Positions 33,920-42,977 of a stretch of DNA of 64,000 nucleotides are shown here, piece by piece (position 1 is the first letter of the stretch; each line of letters begins with the position of its first letter). The notes beneath the pieces are model-generated. The model did no database searches and was not told the DNA's origin. It worked only from the letters and a program-made list of their open reading frames with translations. A program made the position numbers and the translations under genes. Source of the DNA: Winogradskyella vincentii. Lineage in GTDB: Bacteria > Bacteroidota > Bacteroidia > Flavobacteriales > Flavobacteriaceae. Where the stretch lies: the NCBI RefSeq assembly GCF_020166345.1, contig NZ_JAIUJS010000001.1:558001-622000 (forward strand), written 5' to 3'.

Positions 33920-34633
33920 ATGTCAAAGCCATTTAAATTCAAACAATTTTCGGTAAACCAAGATAAATGTGCCATGAAAATTGGCACGGATGGTGTTTTA
34001 CTTGGTTCATGGTCTCCCATCAACCATCAACCCTTTTCAATTTTAGATATAGGTTCGGGTACAGGAATCATTTCATTAATGCTCGCTCAAAGAAGTACTG
34101 CACAAATTATTGAAGCTATAGAAATTGATGGTGATGCTTATGAACAGTGCTCAGAAAATTTCGAGAATTCACCATGGAACGATCGTCTATTTTGTTACCA
34201 CGCATCACTATTAGAGTTTGTTGAGGAAGTGGATGAGGAATACGACTCCATAATATGTAATCCTCCTTTTTATTCTGAAAATTATAAGTCAAATAACAAA
34301 GCTCGTGATATTGCTAGATTTAATGACGCTATGCCTTTTGAACACCTTGTTTATGGGATTTCAAAACTTTTAAGCCCTGATGGCATTTTCTCAACAATAA
34401 TAACATACAAAGAAGAAAAGAAGTTTATAGATTTTGCAAATCAAGCTAATCTGAAACTGATAAAACTTACTAGAGTTAAAGGCACTGAAAATTCAGAAAT
34501 TAAAAGAAGTTTAATGTCCTTTTCATTTCATTCTCACGAACCAGAAATTTCAAATTTAATCATTGAAAATTCGCGTCATAATTATACAGAGGACTATATA
34601 GAATTAACCAAAGATTTTTACTTGAAAATGTAA
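33920..34633 (+). CDS. trmN6: tRNA1(Val) (adenine-37-N6)-methyltransferase
   Basis: The 237-residue protein begins FKFKQFSVNQDKCAMKIGTD, the characteristic TrmN6/YfiC N-terminus. The SAM motif is LDIGSGTG (42-49) and the N6-adenine methyltransferase motif is NPPF (114-117). It methylates A37 next to the anticodon of tRNA-Val in the family's characterised members. It lies 15 bp after rimM, so the two are likely co-transcribed. Confidence 0.93.
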   Translation: MSKPFKFKQFSVNQDKCAMKIGTDGVLLGSWSPINHQPFSILDIGSGTGIISLMLAQRSTAQIIEAIEIDGDAYEQCSENFENSPWNDRLFCYHASLLEFVEEVDEEYDSIICNPPFYSENYKSNNKARDIARFNDAMPFEHLVYGISKLLSPDGIFSTIITYKEEKKFIDFANQANLKLIKLTRVKGTENSEIKRSLMSFSFHSHEPEISNLIIENSRHNYTEDYIELTKDFYLKM

Positions 34634-34642
34634 GACTTTAGG

Positions 34643-34673
34643 TTGGGCAATGAAAACGTTTTCGTTACTTTTG
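34643..34673 (+). promoter_or_regulatory. Promoter of the acyl-CoA dehydrogenase gene with embedded palindrome
   Basis: TTG at 34643-34645 and TACTTTTG at 34666-34673 (20-bp spacing) form a Bacteroidota promoter. Between them lies a perfect 12-bp palindrome GAAAACGTTTTC (34652-34663), of the form bound by LacI-family repressors. A repressor there would block RNA polymerase. The start codon follows 23 bp after the -7 box. Confidence 0.75.
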
Positions 34674-34695
34674 TTTTATAAATTTTATTGCAATT

Positions 34696-35874
34696 ATGAA
34701 GCCAGATTTATTTGAAGCTCCAGATTATTATAATCTTGATGATCTGTTTACAGAAGAACATAAATTAGTAAGAGATGCCGCTAGAGAATGGGTAAAACGA
34801 GACATCTCACCTATTATTGAAGAATACGCACAACGTGCGGAATTCCCAAAACAAATTATAAATGGATTGGCAGAAATTGGTGCGTTTGGGCCTTATATTC
34901 CTGAAGAATATGGAGGTGCAGGATTGGACCAAATATCGTATGGGCTCATAATGCAAGAAATTGAGCGCGGTGATTCTGGTGTTAGAAGTACAGCCTCAGT
35001 ACAATCTTCATTAGTTATGTACCCTATTTGGAAATATGGTACTGAAGAACAATGCCAAAAATATTTACCGAAATTAGCTTCTGGAGAATGGATGGGCTCG
35101 TTTGGTTTAACTGAACCTGACCACGGTAGCAATCCTGGCGGAATGACTACTAACTTTAAAGATATGGGAGACCACTATCTTTTAAATGGTGCTAAACTTT
35201 GGATTAGTAATTCACCTTTCTGTAACATTGCCGTGGTTTGGGCAAAAAATGAAGAAGGTCGTATTCATGGCTTAATTGTAGAACGCGGTATGGAAGGGTT
35301 TTCAACACCTGAGACACATAACAAATGGTCTTTAAGAGCCTCTGCCACAGGAGAGTTGATTTTTCAAGATGTTAAGGTGCCAAAGGAGAACTTACTTCCT
35401 AACAAATCTGGTTTAGGTGCACCTTTAGGTTGTTTAGATTCTGCACGTTTTGGAATTGCTTGGGGAGCTATTGGCGCGGCCATGGATTGTTATGATACTG
35501 CATTGCGTTATTCTAAAGAACGTATTCAATTTGGTAAGCCAATTGGAGCATTTCAGTTGCAACAAAAAAAGCTTGCAGAAATGATTACCGAAATCACAAA
35601 AGCACAGCTTCTTGCTTTCAGATTAGGTCAGTTAAAAAATGAAAACAAAGCAACATCAGCTCAGATCTCAATGGCAAAACGAAATAATGTTGAGATGGCA
35701 ATTAAAATTGCTCGTGAAGCAAGGCAAATGCTTGGTGGAATGGGCATAACAGGAGAATACAGTATAATGAGGCATATGATGAATTTAGAGAGTGTGATTA
35801 CTTATGAAGGAACGCATGATATTCATCTACTTATTACTGGTTTAGATATTACGGGTTTAAATGCTTTTAAATAG
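34696..35874 (+). CDS. Acyl-CoA dehydrogenase, glutaryl-CoA dehydrogenase type
   Basis: The 392-residue flavoprotein has all acyl-CoA dehydrogenase regions: FGPYIPEEYGGAGLD, FGLTEPDHGSNPGGM (FAD/substrate), WISNSPFCNIAVVW, and the catalytic Glu in ESVITYEGTHDIH near residue 375. The TEPDHGSNPGGM and SARFGIAWGAIGAAMDCYD sequences fit the glutaryl-CoA dehydrogenase branch, which converts glutaryl-CoA to crotonyl-CoA in lysine/tryptophan breakdown. The specific substrate is an inference. It is a single-gene unit with its own promoter and terminator. Confidence 0.88.
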   Translation: MKPDLFEAPDYYNLDDLFTEEHKLVRDAAREWVKRDISPIIEEYAQRAEFPKQIINGLAEIGAFGPYIPEEYGGAGLDQISYGLIMQEIERGDSGVRSTASVQSSLVMYPIWKYGTEEQCQKYLPKLASGEWMGSFGLTEPDHGSNPGGMTTNFKDMGDHYLLNGAKLWISNSPFCNIAVVWAKNEEGRIHGLIVERGMEGFSTPETHNKWSLRASATGELIFQDVKVPKENLLPNKSGLGAPLGCLDSARFGIAWGAIGAAMDCYDTALRYSKERIQFGKPIGAFQLQQKKLAEMITEITKAQLLAFRLGQLKNENKATSAQISMAKRNNVEMAIKIAREARQMLGGMGITGEYSIMRHMMNLESVITYEGTHDIHLLITGLDITGLNAFK

Positions 35875-35894
35875 AGAGCAGTCAATAAAAATAG

Positions 35895-35923
35895 AAAATG
35901 CCTTCACTTAATGGAGGCATTTT
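35895..35923 (+). terminator. Rho-independent terminator after the acyl-CoA dehydrogenase gene
   Basis: The hairpin AAAATGCCTTC-ACTTAAT-GGAGGCATTTT with a following T-run lies 20 bp downstream of the stop codon at 35874. It ends the monocistronic transcript. Confidence 0.85.
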
Positions 35924-35952
35924 TCGTTTGAGTTTGTTGTATCTTTACAAGT

Positions 35953-36642
35953 ATGAAAAAGATATATCTACTGATTATATTTATTTGCTCATTTAGCTGT
36001 GATTCAGATGATAATGATCCTATTATTCCCAAATCATTTAAAATTCTGTCCTTAGGAGATAGCTACACAAAAGGCCAAGGCGTATGTGATACATGCGGAT
36101 ACCCAGTGCAATTAAAAGATAGTTTAGTTACAAAGTTTAATGTGCAAGACACTTTTAACCTTAAGGTAATTGCTGAAACTGGATGGAATACTTCAAATTT
36201 GATAAGTGCAATAAATGAGGATAACCCCTCAAATGACTATGACTTGGTAACACTATTAATTGGAGTCAACAATCAATTTCAAAACAGACCATTCACTTGG
36301 TTCGAAGAAGATTTCCCAGAGCTAGTAAATAAGGCTACAGAACTAGCCAAAGGCGAAAAAGAAAATGTAATAATTATATCAATTCCTGATTATGCCAATA
36401 CAGGTTTTGGTCAAGCATTTGGAGGATCAACTATTACAGATGAATTAACAATTTACAACACATATATCGAGAATTTCTGTAATGAAAATAGCTACAACTT
36501 AGTTGATGCTCAAAATCTAATTTTTGAAGGTTTAACAAATCCTGAACTCATAGCACCAGACAATTTGCACCCTTCTGAATTTGCCTATTCTCAATTAGTT
36601 ACTCAATTACTTCCCTTAGCATTTGAAATACTAATGGAATAA
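35953..36642 (+). CDS. SGNH/GDSL-family hydrolase lipoprotein
   Basis: The 229-residue protein has a lipoprotein signal (lipidated Cys16, FICSFSC) and SGNH blocks: catalytic Ser37 in LSLGDSYTKG, the block III Asn in LLIGVNNQF, and the Asp/His pair in DNLHPSEFAY near residue 207. It is likely a surface or periplasmic esterase/lipase; the substrate is unknown. A TATCTTTA just upstream (about 35940) may be the -7 box. It is followed at 19 bp by a metallophosphoesterase gene. Confidence 0.9.
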   Translation: MKKIYLLIIFICSFSCDSDDNDPIIPKSFKILSLGDSYTKGQGVCDTCGYPVQLKDSLVTKFNVQDTFNLKVIAETGWNTSNLISAINEDNPSNDYDLVTLLIGVNNQFQNRPFTWFEEDFPELVNKATELAKGEKENVIIISIPDYANTGFGQAFGGSTITDELTIYNTYIENFCNENSYNLVDAQNLIFEGLTNPELIAPDNLHPSEFAYSQLVTQLLPLAFEILME

Positions 36643-36660
36643 ATTGCTTAAATTCGATTT

Positions 36661-37557
36661 ATGTCTTCAAAACGTAGATTAAGCATAGCTTATAAAAATG
36701 CACTTAGAATCTCATTCAATGACGATTCTAAATTCATTCTTTTTAGTGATTGTCATAGAGGGGACAATAGCTTTGCAGACGATTTTGCAAACAACCGTAA
36801 CATCTACTTCCATGCATTAAAACATTATTATAATAATGGGTTTCATTATTGTGAATTAGGCGATGGTGATGAATTATGGGAGAATCTATCTTTTACTTCA
36901 ATCTTACATGCTCATAAAAATGTTTTCATGCTCATGAAGCAATTTCATGATGAAGAACGACTACATATGATTTGGGGCAATCATGATATGGTTTATCGTA
37001 ACAAAAATTATGTTAATAAACACCTCAACACGTATTTTGATCCTAAAACTGGCAATGACGAAGAATTGTTTTGCGACATAAAATATCATGAAGGCATTGT
37101 ACTTGAAAATATCGACACAAACCAAGAACTATTTTTATGCCATGGTCATCAAGCAGATTGGTGGAATTATCTTTTTTGGAAATGGAGTCGATTCATGGTT
37201 AGGATTTTATGGAAGCCTCTGAACGTTATGGGAATTGCAGACCCAACAAGTCCCGCAAAAAACTACAAAGAACTCATTAAGGTTGAACGACGCACAAAAA
37301 AATGGATAATTGAAAATGAAAATTTAATTACCATTACGGGTCACACCCACAGACCACGTTTTCCCGAACCTGGAGATATTGCATTTTTTAATGACGGTAG
37401 CTGTGTTCATCCTAGGAGTATTACTGGACTAGAAATTGAAAATGGTAAAATTGCCCTTATAAAATGGCAAATTTCTACAGCAGATGATGGTACATTAAAA
37501 ATTGTGAGGGTATTATTAGAAGGCCCGACTCCTCTAATTGATTATAAAACTGAATGA
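36661..37557 (+). CDS. Calcineurin-like metallophosphoesterase
   Basis: The 298-residue soluble protein carries the five metallophosphoesterase motifs: FSDCHRGD (28-35), GDGDELW, WGNHDMVY, CHGHQADWW and TGHTHRPRF. The first motif is D-C-H in place of D-x-H with standard spacing, so the two-metal centre is intact. The extra tryptophan-rich insertion (YLFWKWSRFMVRILWKPL) could touch the membrane, as in UDP-diacylglucosamine hydrolase-like proteins. The substrate is not known. It converges on the ferredoxin gene. Confidence 0.9.
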   Translation: MSSKRRLSIAYKNALRISFNDDSKFILFSDCHRGDNSFADDFANNRNIYFHALKHYYNNGFHYCELGDGDELWENLSFTSILHAHKNVFMLMKQFHDEERLHMIWGNHDMVYRNKNYVNKHLNTYFDPKTGNDEELFCDIKYHEGIVLENIDTNQELFLCHGHQADWWNYLFWKWSRFMVRILWKPLNVMGIADPTSPAKNYKELIKVERRTKKWIIENENLITITGHTHRPRFPEPGDIAFFNDGSCVHPRSITGLEIENGKIALIKWQISTADDGTLKIVRVLLEGPTPLIDYKTE

Positions 37558-37570
37558 TAAATTAACGTCT

Positions 37571-37897
37571 CTAAGATTCAGGAGCCAGCTCTACCTCCAA
37601 ACCTTCAGTGTCTGGAGTTATTGGTATTTGACATCCCAATCTACTATTTTCTTTTACATAAAAAGCTTCAGATAACATTGCTTCTTCATCGTCAGTCATT
37701 TCTGGCAAGTCTGTATCACTTAAAACATAACATTGACAAGAAGCACACATTACCATACCACCGCATACGCCAACAGTACCTTCTGGAGCAAGTTCATAAG
37801 ACCTTACCACTTCCATAAGATTCATTGCCATATCTGTAGGAGCTAGCACCTCATGAGGTGTACCTTCTCTATCAGTTATTTTTATTGTAACGTCCAT
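37571..37897 (-). CDS. 2Fe-2S ferredoxin (adrenodoxin/ISC type)
   Basis: The 108-residue protein has the vertebrate-type ferredoxin pattern Cx5CxxCx(n)C: GVCGGMVMCASCQCYV followed by RLGCQI. The MTDDEEAMLSEA segment is the conserved acidic helix used for partner docking. It carries electrons in the cytosol, for example for Fe-S assembly or hydroxylases. It lies next to the Rnf/ferredoxin cluster but on the opposite strand, divergent from rseC-rnf with a 188-bp shared intergenic region. Confidence 0.93.
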   Translation of the reverse strand: MDVTIKITDREGTPHEVLAPTDMAMNLMEVVRSYELAPEGTVGVCGGMVMCASCQCYVLSDTDLPEMTDDEEAMLSEAFYVKENSRLGCQIPITPDTEGLEVELAPES

Positions 37898-38010
37898 GTT
37901 TTAAAAAAATACGAGCAAAAATAAGTGAAACTGACTAAAAAATTATCATTTGACAGTCCCATATAGCCCAAGTCCTCTAAATTTTATGAAAAATTAACGG
38001 TATTCTTAAC

Positions 38011-38028
38011 CTGACATAAGTCATATAA
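38011..38028 (+). promoter_or_regulatory. FNR/CRP-like palindrome upstream of rseC-rnf
   Basis: TGAC-ATAA-GTCA (38012-38023) followed by TATAAT. The longer string CTGACATAAGTCATATAAT is nearly identical to one upstream of the pyruvate:ferredoxin oxidoreductase gene (47086-47104: CTGACATTTGTCATATAAT). It lies 63-74 bp upstream of the rseC start, inside the 188-bp intergenic region. Binding by an FNR/CRP-family regulator is inferred. Confidence 0.6.
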
Positions 38029-38085
38029 TCCCTGAGTTCAAATAACTAATTTAGTCTTTCGTGATTAGGCAAAGAATAACTATTA

Positions 38086-38514
38086 ATGAATTCCCATCAA
38101 AAAAATAAAAACACTTTTGTCCACGCTGGTGTTATTTCTAAAATAAACAGTGACTCTGTTATTGTAACTCTTGAACAAAATATACAATGTGAGTCTTGTC
38201 ATGTTAAAGGAAGTTGTGGTCTTTCAGAGTTTAGTGTAAAACAAGTTGAAGTCTCTGATTCTATACATTCTTTTAAGATTAACGAACAGGTAGATGTTAT
38301 CTTAAAAAAAGCATTGGGTTTAAAGGCGGTATTTTGGGCGTATGTATTCCCATTTATTCTAATGTTCTCTACATTAATAATTACTTCGTCTTTTTTAAAA
38401 GAGTGGCAAGCTGGTTTAATATCACTTGTTGTAATAGTTCCTTATTACTATGTGCTTTATTTATTAAAAAACACACTCAAAAGTGCCTTTAAAATATCCA
38501 TATTAAAAATCTAA
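38086..38514 (+). CDS. rseC: SoxR-reducing system protein RseC homologue
   Basis: The 142-residue protein has the RseC N-terminal domain with Cys35, Cys38 and Cys44 (QCESCHVKGSCGLSEF) and two membrane helices (about 83-103 and 107-127). RseC homologues are commonly encoded next to rnf/rsx genes and are thought to help the Rnf/Rsx complex. It is the first gene of the rnf operon, 5 bp upstream of rnfB. Confidence 0.92.
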   Translation: MNSHQKNKNTFVHAGVISKINSDSVIVTLEQNIQCESCHVKGSCGLSEFSVKQVEVSDSIHSFKINEQVDVILKKALGLKAVFWAYVFPFILMFSTLIITSSFLKEWQAGLISLVVIVPYYYVLYLLKNTLKSAFKISILKI

Positions 38515-38519
38515 TAATT

Positions 38520-39452
38520 ATGTCTGATTCAGTCTTAAATAGTGTGTTTTTACTAGTCTCTTTGGGAGTGATTGCAGCCATTATACTATATGTAGTTTCT
38601 AAAAAGTTTTACGTTTATGAAAATCCCTTAATTGGTGATGTAAACGATATACTACCCGCAGCTAATTGTGGAGGTTGTGGTTCTCCAGGATGTAAAGCAT
38701 TTGCCGAGAAACTTGTTGATACCGACGATATTTCAGAGTTGTTTTGTCCAGTTGGAGGAAATGATGTTATGAAGCAAGTATCTGAAATTTTAGGAAAAGA
38801 AGTTGCAGAAAAAGACCCTACAGTAGCAGTTGTCCTTTGTCAAGGAGGTTGTGACGTTAGGCCAAAAACTACTATTTACCAAGGTCCAAGAACATGTGCT
38901 ATTTCAGCAATGGTATATGGTGGCGAAACCGATTGTCAATATGGTTGTTTAGGCGATGGTGATTGTGTAGCGGTATGCGATTTTGGTGCAATGCATATGG
39001 ATGAAAATACAGGCTTACCTGTAATTGACACAGATAAATGTACGTCTTGTGAAGCCTGTGTAAAAGCATGTCCAAGAGACATTATTGAAATGCGTCCACG
39101 TAATAAGCGAGACTTAAAAATATTTGTTGGATGTCTTAACGAAGACAAAGCAGGTATTGCTAAAAAGGCTTGTGATGTAGCATGTATTGGGTGCTCTAAA
39201 TGTGAAGACATTTGTCCAAAAGATGCAGTAATTATGACCGACACACTGGCTTATATCGACCCTGTGGCATGTACACTTTGTAGAAAGTGTGTTGAAGTAT
39301 GCCCAACTCATTCCATTATAGAAACTAATTTTCCACCTAAAAAAGTAAAAAAACCAAAAGACGTAAAAACCAAAGCAAAAAAGGACAAGGCAGAAAAAGT
39401 AACGGCAGACACAGCCCAAGTAAAATCTGAAAAAACACAAGCAAATGCTTAA
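38520..39452 (+). CDS. rnfB: Rnf complex subunit RnfB (Fe-S electron carrier)
   Basis: The 310-residue protein has an N-terminal membrane anchor, a 4Fe-4S domain with Cys50, Cys53, Cys58 and Cys76 (ANCGGCGSPGC), and several ferredoxin-type clusters (CTSCEACVKACP; CIGCSKCEDICP; CTLCRKCVEVCP). It should accept electrons from ferredoxin and pass them into Rnf. The C-terminus is a Lys/Ala/Thr-rich tail (about 275-310), typical of RnfB/RnfC extensions. It overlaps rnfC by 8 bp. Confidence 0.96.
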   Translation: MSDSVLNSVFLLVSLGVIAAIILYVVSKKFYVYENPLIGDVNDILPAANCGGCGSPGCKAFAEKLVDTDDISELFCPVGGNDVMKQVSEILGKEVAEKDPTVAVVLCQGGCDVRPKTTIYQGPRTCAISAMVYGGETDCQYGCLGDGDCVAVCDFGAMHMDENTGLPVIDTDKCTSCEACVKACPRDIIEMRPRNKRDLKIFVGCLNEDKAGIAKKACDVACIGCSKCEDICPKDAVIMTDTLAYIDPVACTLCRKCVEVCPTHSIIETNFPPKKVKKPKDVKTKAKKDKAEKVTADTAQVKSEKTQANA

Positions 39453-40773
39453 AACATTTCCAAAAGGTGGCATTCATCCTGAAGAAAACAAAATAACGTC
39501 TTCAAAAGCGATTAAAAGAATACCTGTCCCTAAGATTGTTTATGTTCCGATTGCACAACATATTGGTATCCCTTCAGAAATAATTGTAGAAAAAAAAGAT
39601 AAGGTTGAAATTGGCCAAGTAATAGCTAAGTCTGGTGGATTTGTGTCATCAAATATTCATACACCAGTGGCTGGAACTGTTACAAAGCTAGATATGATTG
39701 TTGATTCAAGTGGCTATAAAAAACAATGTATCGTCATTAGAACCGATCAAAAAAATGAATCAAATTTTGAAGTCCCTGATTTTCCTTTAAAAAAGGAGAT
39801 AACCATGGATCAAAAAGACATCTTACAACATATTACCGATTCTGGTATTGTAGGTTTAGGTGGTGCTACTTTTCCATCTCATGTTAAACTAGATCTTAAA
39901 AATGACAATAAGGTTGATTGTTTGATTATTAATGGTGTAGAATGTGAACCCTATTTAACGGCCGATCATAGATTAATGCTAGAAAAAGCAGAAGAGATCA
40001 TTGTTGGTATACAAATATTAATGCATGCCTTACATATTAACAAAGCTGTTATCGGAATTGAAAACAACAAAAAAGATGCTATTGCTGTTCTAAAAGAAGC
40101 AACACGAGACGACAAAAGAATTAAGGTAGCGGCTTTAAAGGTGAAATACCCTCAAGGCAGTGAAAAGCAACTTATCAAGGCAATTCTAAAACGAGAAGTT
40201 CCTAAGGGCGGATTACCAATGGACGTTGGTGTTATTGTACACAATGTCGGGACTATATACGCAATATATCAGGCTGTACAATACGACCAACCTTTAATAG
40301 AACGTGTTGTAACTGTAACTGGAAAGAATTTGGAGAACGCCTCTAATTTTTGGGTGAAAATTGGCACACCTATTAAAGATTTAGTTGCTGAAGTAGGTGG
40401 CTTACCAGAAGGTACCAGAAAAATTGTGAATGGTGGGCCAATGATGGGAAAAGCCATAAAAAATACTGATGTACCTGTTACTAAAGGTACGTCTGGGATA
40501 TTAGTTATATCTGAAGAAGAAGCAAGCAGGCAAGAATCTAAAAACTGTATTCGTTGCGGTCAATGTGTATTTGTTTGCCCAATGGGATTAGAACCACATT
40601 TATTAATGAATTTATCAGAAAAAGGCTTATATGAACGCCTTTCGGATGAAGATGTAATGACATGCATTGAGTGCGGTTCTTGTAGTTATGTTTGCCCATC
40701 CCACAGACCATTATTAGACTATATAAGATTTGGAAAAAGTATTGTTAAAAAATTAAATACTGCAAAGAATTAA
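39445..40773 (+). CDS. rnfC: Rnf complex subunit RnfC (NADH-binding)
   Basis: The 442-residue protein matches RnfC: FPKGGIHPEENK at the N-terminus, the FMN/NADH region (GLGGATFPSHVKL; INGVECEPYLTADHRLM; RFGVI-like NNKKDAI), and two 4Fe-4S motifs (CIRCGQCVFVCP and CIECGSCSYVCP). It carries the NAD site of the ion-pumping ferredoxin:NAD oxidoreductase. It overlaps rnfB by 8 bp and is followed by rnfD after 1 bp, so expression is coupled. Confidence 0.97.
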   Translation: MLKTFPKGGIHPEENKITSSKAIKRIPVPKIVYVPIAQHIGIPSEIIVEKKDKVEIGQVIAKSGGFVSSNIHTPVAGTVTKLDMIVDSSGYKKQCIVIRTDQKNESNFEVPDFPLKKEITMDQKDILQHITDSGIVGLGGATFPSHVKLDLKNDNKVDCLIINGVECEPYLTADHRLMLEKAEEIIVGIQILMHALHINKAVIGIENNKKDAIAVLKEATRDDKRIKVAALKVKYPQGSEKQLIKAILKREVPKGGLPMDVGVIVHNVGTIYAIYQAVQYDQPLIERVVTVTGKNLENASNFWVKIGTPIKDLVAEVGGLPEGTRKIVNGGPMMGKAIKNTDVPVTKGTSGILVISEEEASRQESKNCIRCGQCVFVCPMGLEPHLLMNLSEKGLYERLSDEDVMTCIECGSCSYVCPSHRPLLDYIRFGKSIVKKLNTAKN

Positions 40774-40774
40774 T

Positions 40775-41779
40775 ATGGCAGATCCAATTATTATTTCAGC
40801 CTCACCTCATGTTCATTCAGCCAGAACATCAAAAAAAGTAATGTATGATGTGCTCTATGCATTGATCCCAGCCTTTTTGGTATCTATTTACGTGTTTGGA
40901 ATTAGTGCTTTAATACTTACATCAGTTGCAATAATATCATGTATAGTTTTTGAATATCTAATTCAAAAATATCTTTTAAAAACAGAAATTACAATAACCG
41001 ATGGCTCTGCCTTGATTACGGGTATTTTATTGGCATTTAATCTACCAACAAACTTGCCTATATATATGATTATTGTTGGTTCTTTAATTGCTATTGGAGT
41101 TGCAAAACTCTCTTTTGGTGGCTTGGGTTATAACATTTTTAACCCTGCACTAGTTGGTCGTGTATTTTTGTTAGTTTGTTTTCCGGTTCAAATGACGTCT
41201 TGGCCAACCGCCATTGAGAATAATTTATCAATAGACGCAATTACTGGCGAAACTACACTTGGTATCATCAAAGAAGGACTAATGTACGGTGAAACAATGA
41301 CTACAATTAGTGAAAGAATACCTTCATCCATGGAATTGCTTCTTGGTTTAACCAGTGGATCTGCTGGCGAAATGTCTGCTTTGGCATTACTTCTAGGTGG
41401 AATCTTTTTAATTGTAAGAAAAGTGATTACCTGGCACATACCTGTAACCATTATTGTAACCATGGCCATAATGACGGGAATCTTTTGGTTAGTGAATCCA
41501 GAGCTATACGCAAGCCCAATAATTCATATTCTTTCTGGTGGTGCTATTTTAGGAGCATTCTATATGGCAACTGATTTAGTGACTAGCCCCATGACTAAAA
41601 AAGGTATGGTAATTTTTGCAGTTGGGATTGCAATTATTACGGTAGTTATAAGGCTGTTTGGTGCCTATCCTGAAGGAATTTCATTCGCGATATTAATTAT
41701 GAATGCTTTTGTTCCGCTTATTGACAAGTATTTTAAACCGAGGAGATTTGGAAACAAAATCAAATCAAAAATCATATAA
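40775..41779 (+). CDS. rnfD: Rnf complex subunit RnfD
   Basis: The 334-residue membrane protein has about nine to ten helices with RnfD/NqrB motifs: SPHVHSARTSKKVMYDVLYA at the N-terminus, ITDGSALITGILLAFNLP, FGGLGYNIFNPALVGRVFLL and ATDLVTSPMTKKGM. The covalent FMN threonine is expected in the DAITGETTLGI region. It forms part of the ion channel of Rnf. It starts 1 bp after rnfC and is 2 bp upstream of rnfG. Confidence 0.96.
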   Translation: MADPIIISASPHVHSARTSKKVMYDVLYALIPAFLVSIYVFGISALILTSVAIISCIVFEYLIQKYLLKTEITITDGSALITGILLAFNLPTNLPIYMIIVGSLIAIGVAKLSFGGLGYNIFNPALVGRVFLLVCFPVQMTSWPTAIENNLSIDAITGETTLGIIKEGLMYGETMTTISERIPSSMELLLGLTSGSAGEMSALALLLGGIFLIVRKVITWHIPVTIIVTMAIMTGIFWLVNPELYASPIIHILSGGAILGAFYMATDLVTSPMTKKGMVIFAVGIAIITVVIRLFGAYPEGISFAILIMNAFVPLIDKYFKPRRFGNKIKSKII

Positions 41780-41781
41780 TT

Positions 41782-42366
41782 ATGAGCAAAAAAGAATCTA
41801 CTTTTTTTAATATGATTATTGCACTTGTTGTCATTACAATTGTTGCGGGTGCATCTCTTGGTTTTATAAACGATATTACTGAAGGCCCAAAAGCCCAAGC
41901 CAAATTAGAGAAAAAGATAAATGCCTTAAAACAAGTTTTACCTGAATTTAACAATAGTCCGGTTGAAGAGGTACTACTCTATAAACCTAAAAATATCAAA
42001 GACAGTATCGAAATCTATTTTGGGTCATTAAATGATAGTCATATTGGGACAGCTGTTATTGGTTCCTCTGAAAGAGGTTATAGCGGATTGGTAAAAATAA
42101 TGGTAGGGTTTAACCCTGACGAAAGCATTAAAAATATTGTAGTTCTTGAACAAAAGGAAACACCAGGTTTGGGAACAAAGATGAAAGATGAAAGATTTAT
42201 AAGACAGTTTAGAGGTAAGAAACCTTCAGAATTTAACTTAAAGCCAACAAAGGATGGTGGCGATGTTGACGCTATTACTGGAGCAACTATTTCTACACGT
42301 GCTTTTGGTGAAGCTACTCAAATGGCTTACGATGTACTTGTAGAAACTAAACAATCTAAAAACTAG
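41782..42366 (+). CDS. rnfG: Rnf complex subunit RnfG (FMN-binding)
   Basis: The 194-residue protein has one N-terminal membrane helix and an FMN-binding domain with the covalent-flavin motif DAITGATISTRAF near residue 170, and the typical VLEQKETPGLGTKM segment. The flavin faces the periplasm in characterised Rnf complexes. It lies between rnfD and rnfE with spacings of 2 and 5 bp. Confidence 0.96.
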   Translation: MSKKESTFFNMIIALVVITIVAGASLGFINDITEGPKAQAKLEKKINALKQVLPEFNNSPVEEVLLYKPKNIKDSIEIYFGSLNDSHIGTAVIGSSERGYSGLVKIMVGFNPDESIKNIVVLEQKETPGLGTKMKDERFIRQFRGKKPSEFNLKPTKDGGDVDAITGATISTRAFGEATQMAYDVLVETKQSKN

Positions 42367-42371
42367 GCATC

Positions 42372-42974
42372 ATGGCAGAGAAAATAACTCAAAAAGAAAA
42401 CTTTATTAAGGGAATCATAAAAGACAACCCTGTTTTTGTGATGCTATTAGGTATGTGTCCTACATTGGGTGTTACATCGTCAGCTTTTAATGGACTGGGG
42501 ATGGGAATTGCAACCCTGTTCGTTTTGTTTATGTCCAATGCTGTAGTATCCATGATTAAATCGCAAATACCTAATAAGGTTAGAATACCCGCTTTTATTA
42601 TCATTATTGCTTCATTTGTAACTATAGTGGAAATGGTTTTAGAAGCCTATATTCCTTTTTTATATGAACAACTTGGAATTTTCATACCATTAATAGTAGT
42701 AAACTGTTTAATCTTAGGGCGTGCTGAAGCATTTGCATCAAAAAACGACCTTTGGTCATCTATTGTTGATGCATTAGGTATGGGAATTGGATTCACAATA
42801 GCATTAACTGCTTTAGGTGCAGTACGGGAGATTTTTGGAAGCGGAAGTATATTTGATTTCCGTTTTGTATCAGAGGATGCAAACACATTAATACTTTTTA
42901 TCCTACCTCCTGGTGCTTTTATTGCATTGGCATATTTATCAGTAGTATTCAACAAAGTATCTAAAACAAACTAA
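42372..42974 (+). CDS. rnfE: Rnf complex subunit RnfE
   Basis: The 200-residue membrane protein shows the RnfE/NqrD pattern: NPVFVMLLGMCPTLGVTSSA, IPLIVVNCLILGRAEAFASK and DALGMGIGFTIALTALGAVRE. The CPTLG and NCLILGRAE motifs contain the cysteines that coordinate the membrane Fe-S centre shared with RnfA. It forms a pseudo-symmetric pair with RnfA. Spacing is 5 bp from rnfG and 3 bp to rnfA. Confidence 0.96.
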   Translation: MAEKITQKENFIKGIIKDNPVFVMLLGMCPTLGVTSSAFNGLGMGIATLFVLFMSNAVVSMIKSQIPNKVRIPAFIIIIASFVTIVEMVLEAYIPFLYEQLGIFIPLIVVNCLILGRAEAFASKNDLWSSIVDALGMGIGFTIALTALGAVREIFGSGSIFDFRFVSEDANTLILFILPPGAFIALAYLSVVFNKVSKTN

Positions 42975-42977
42975 CAA

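Noticed and set aside
39114..39473. A 119-codon minus-strand frame across the end of rnfB
   Set aside because: It is antisense to the Cys-rich and Lys-rich rnfB tail, gives an improbable Phe/Cys-rich protein, and has no family match.
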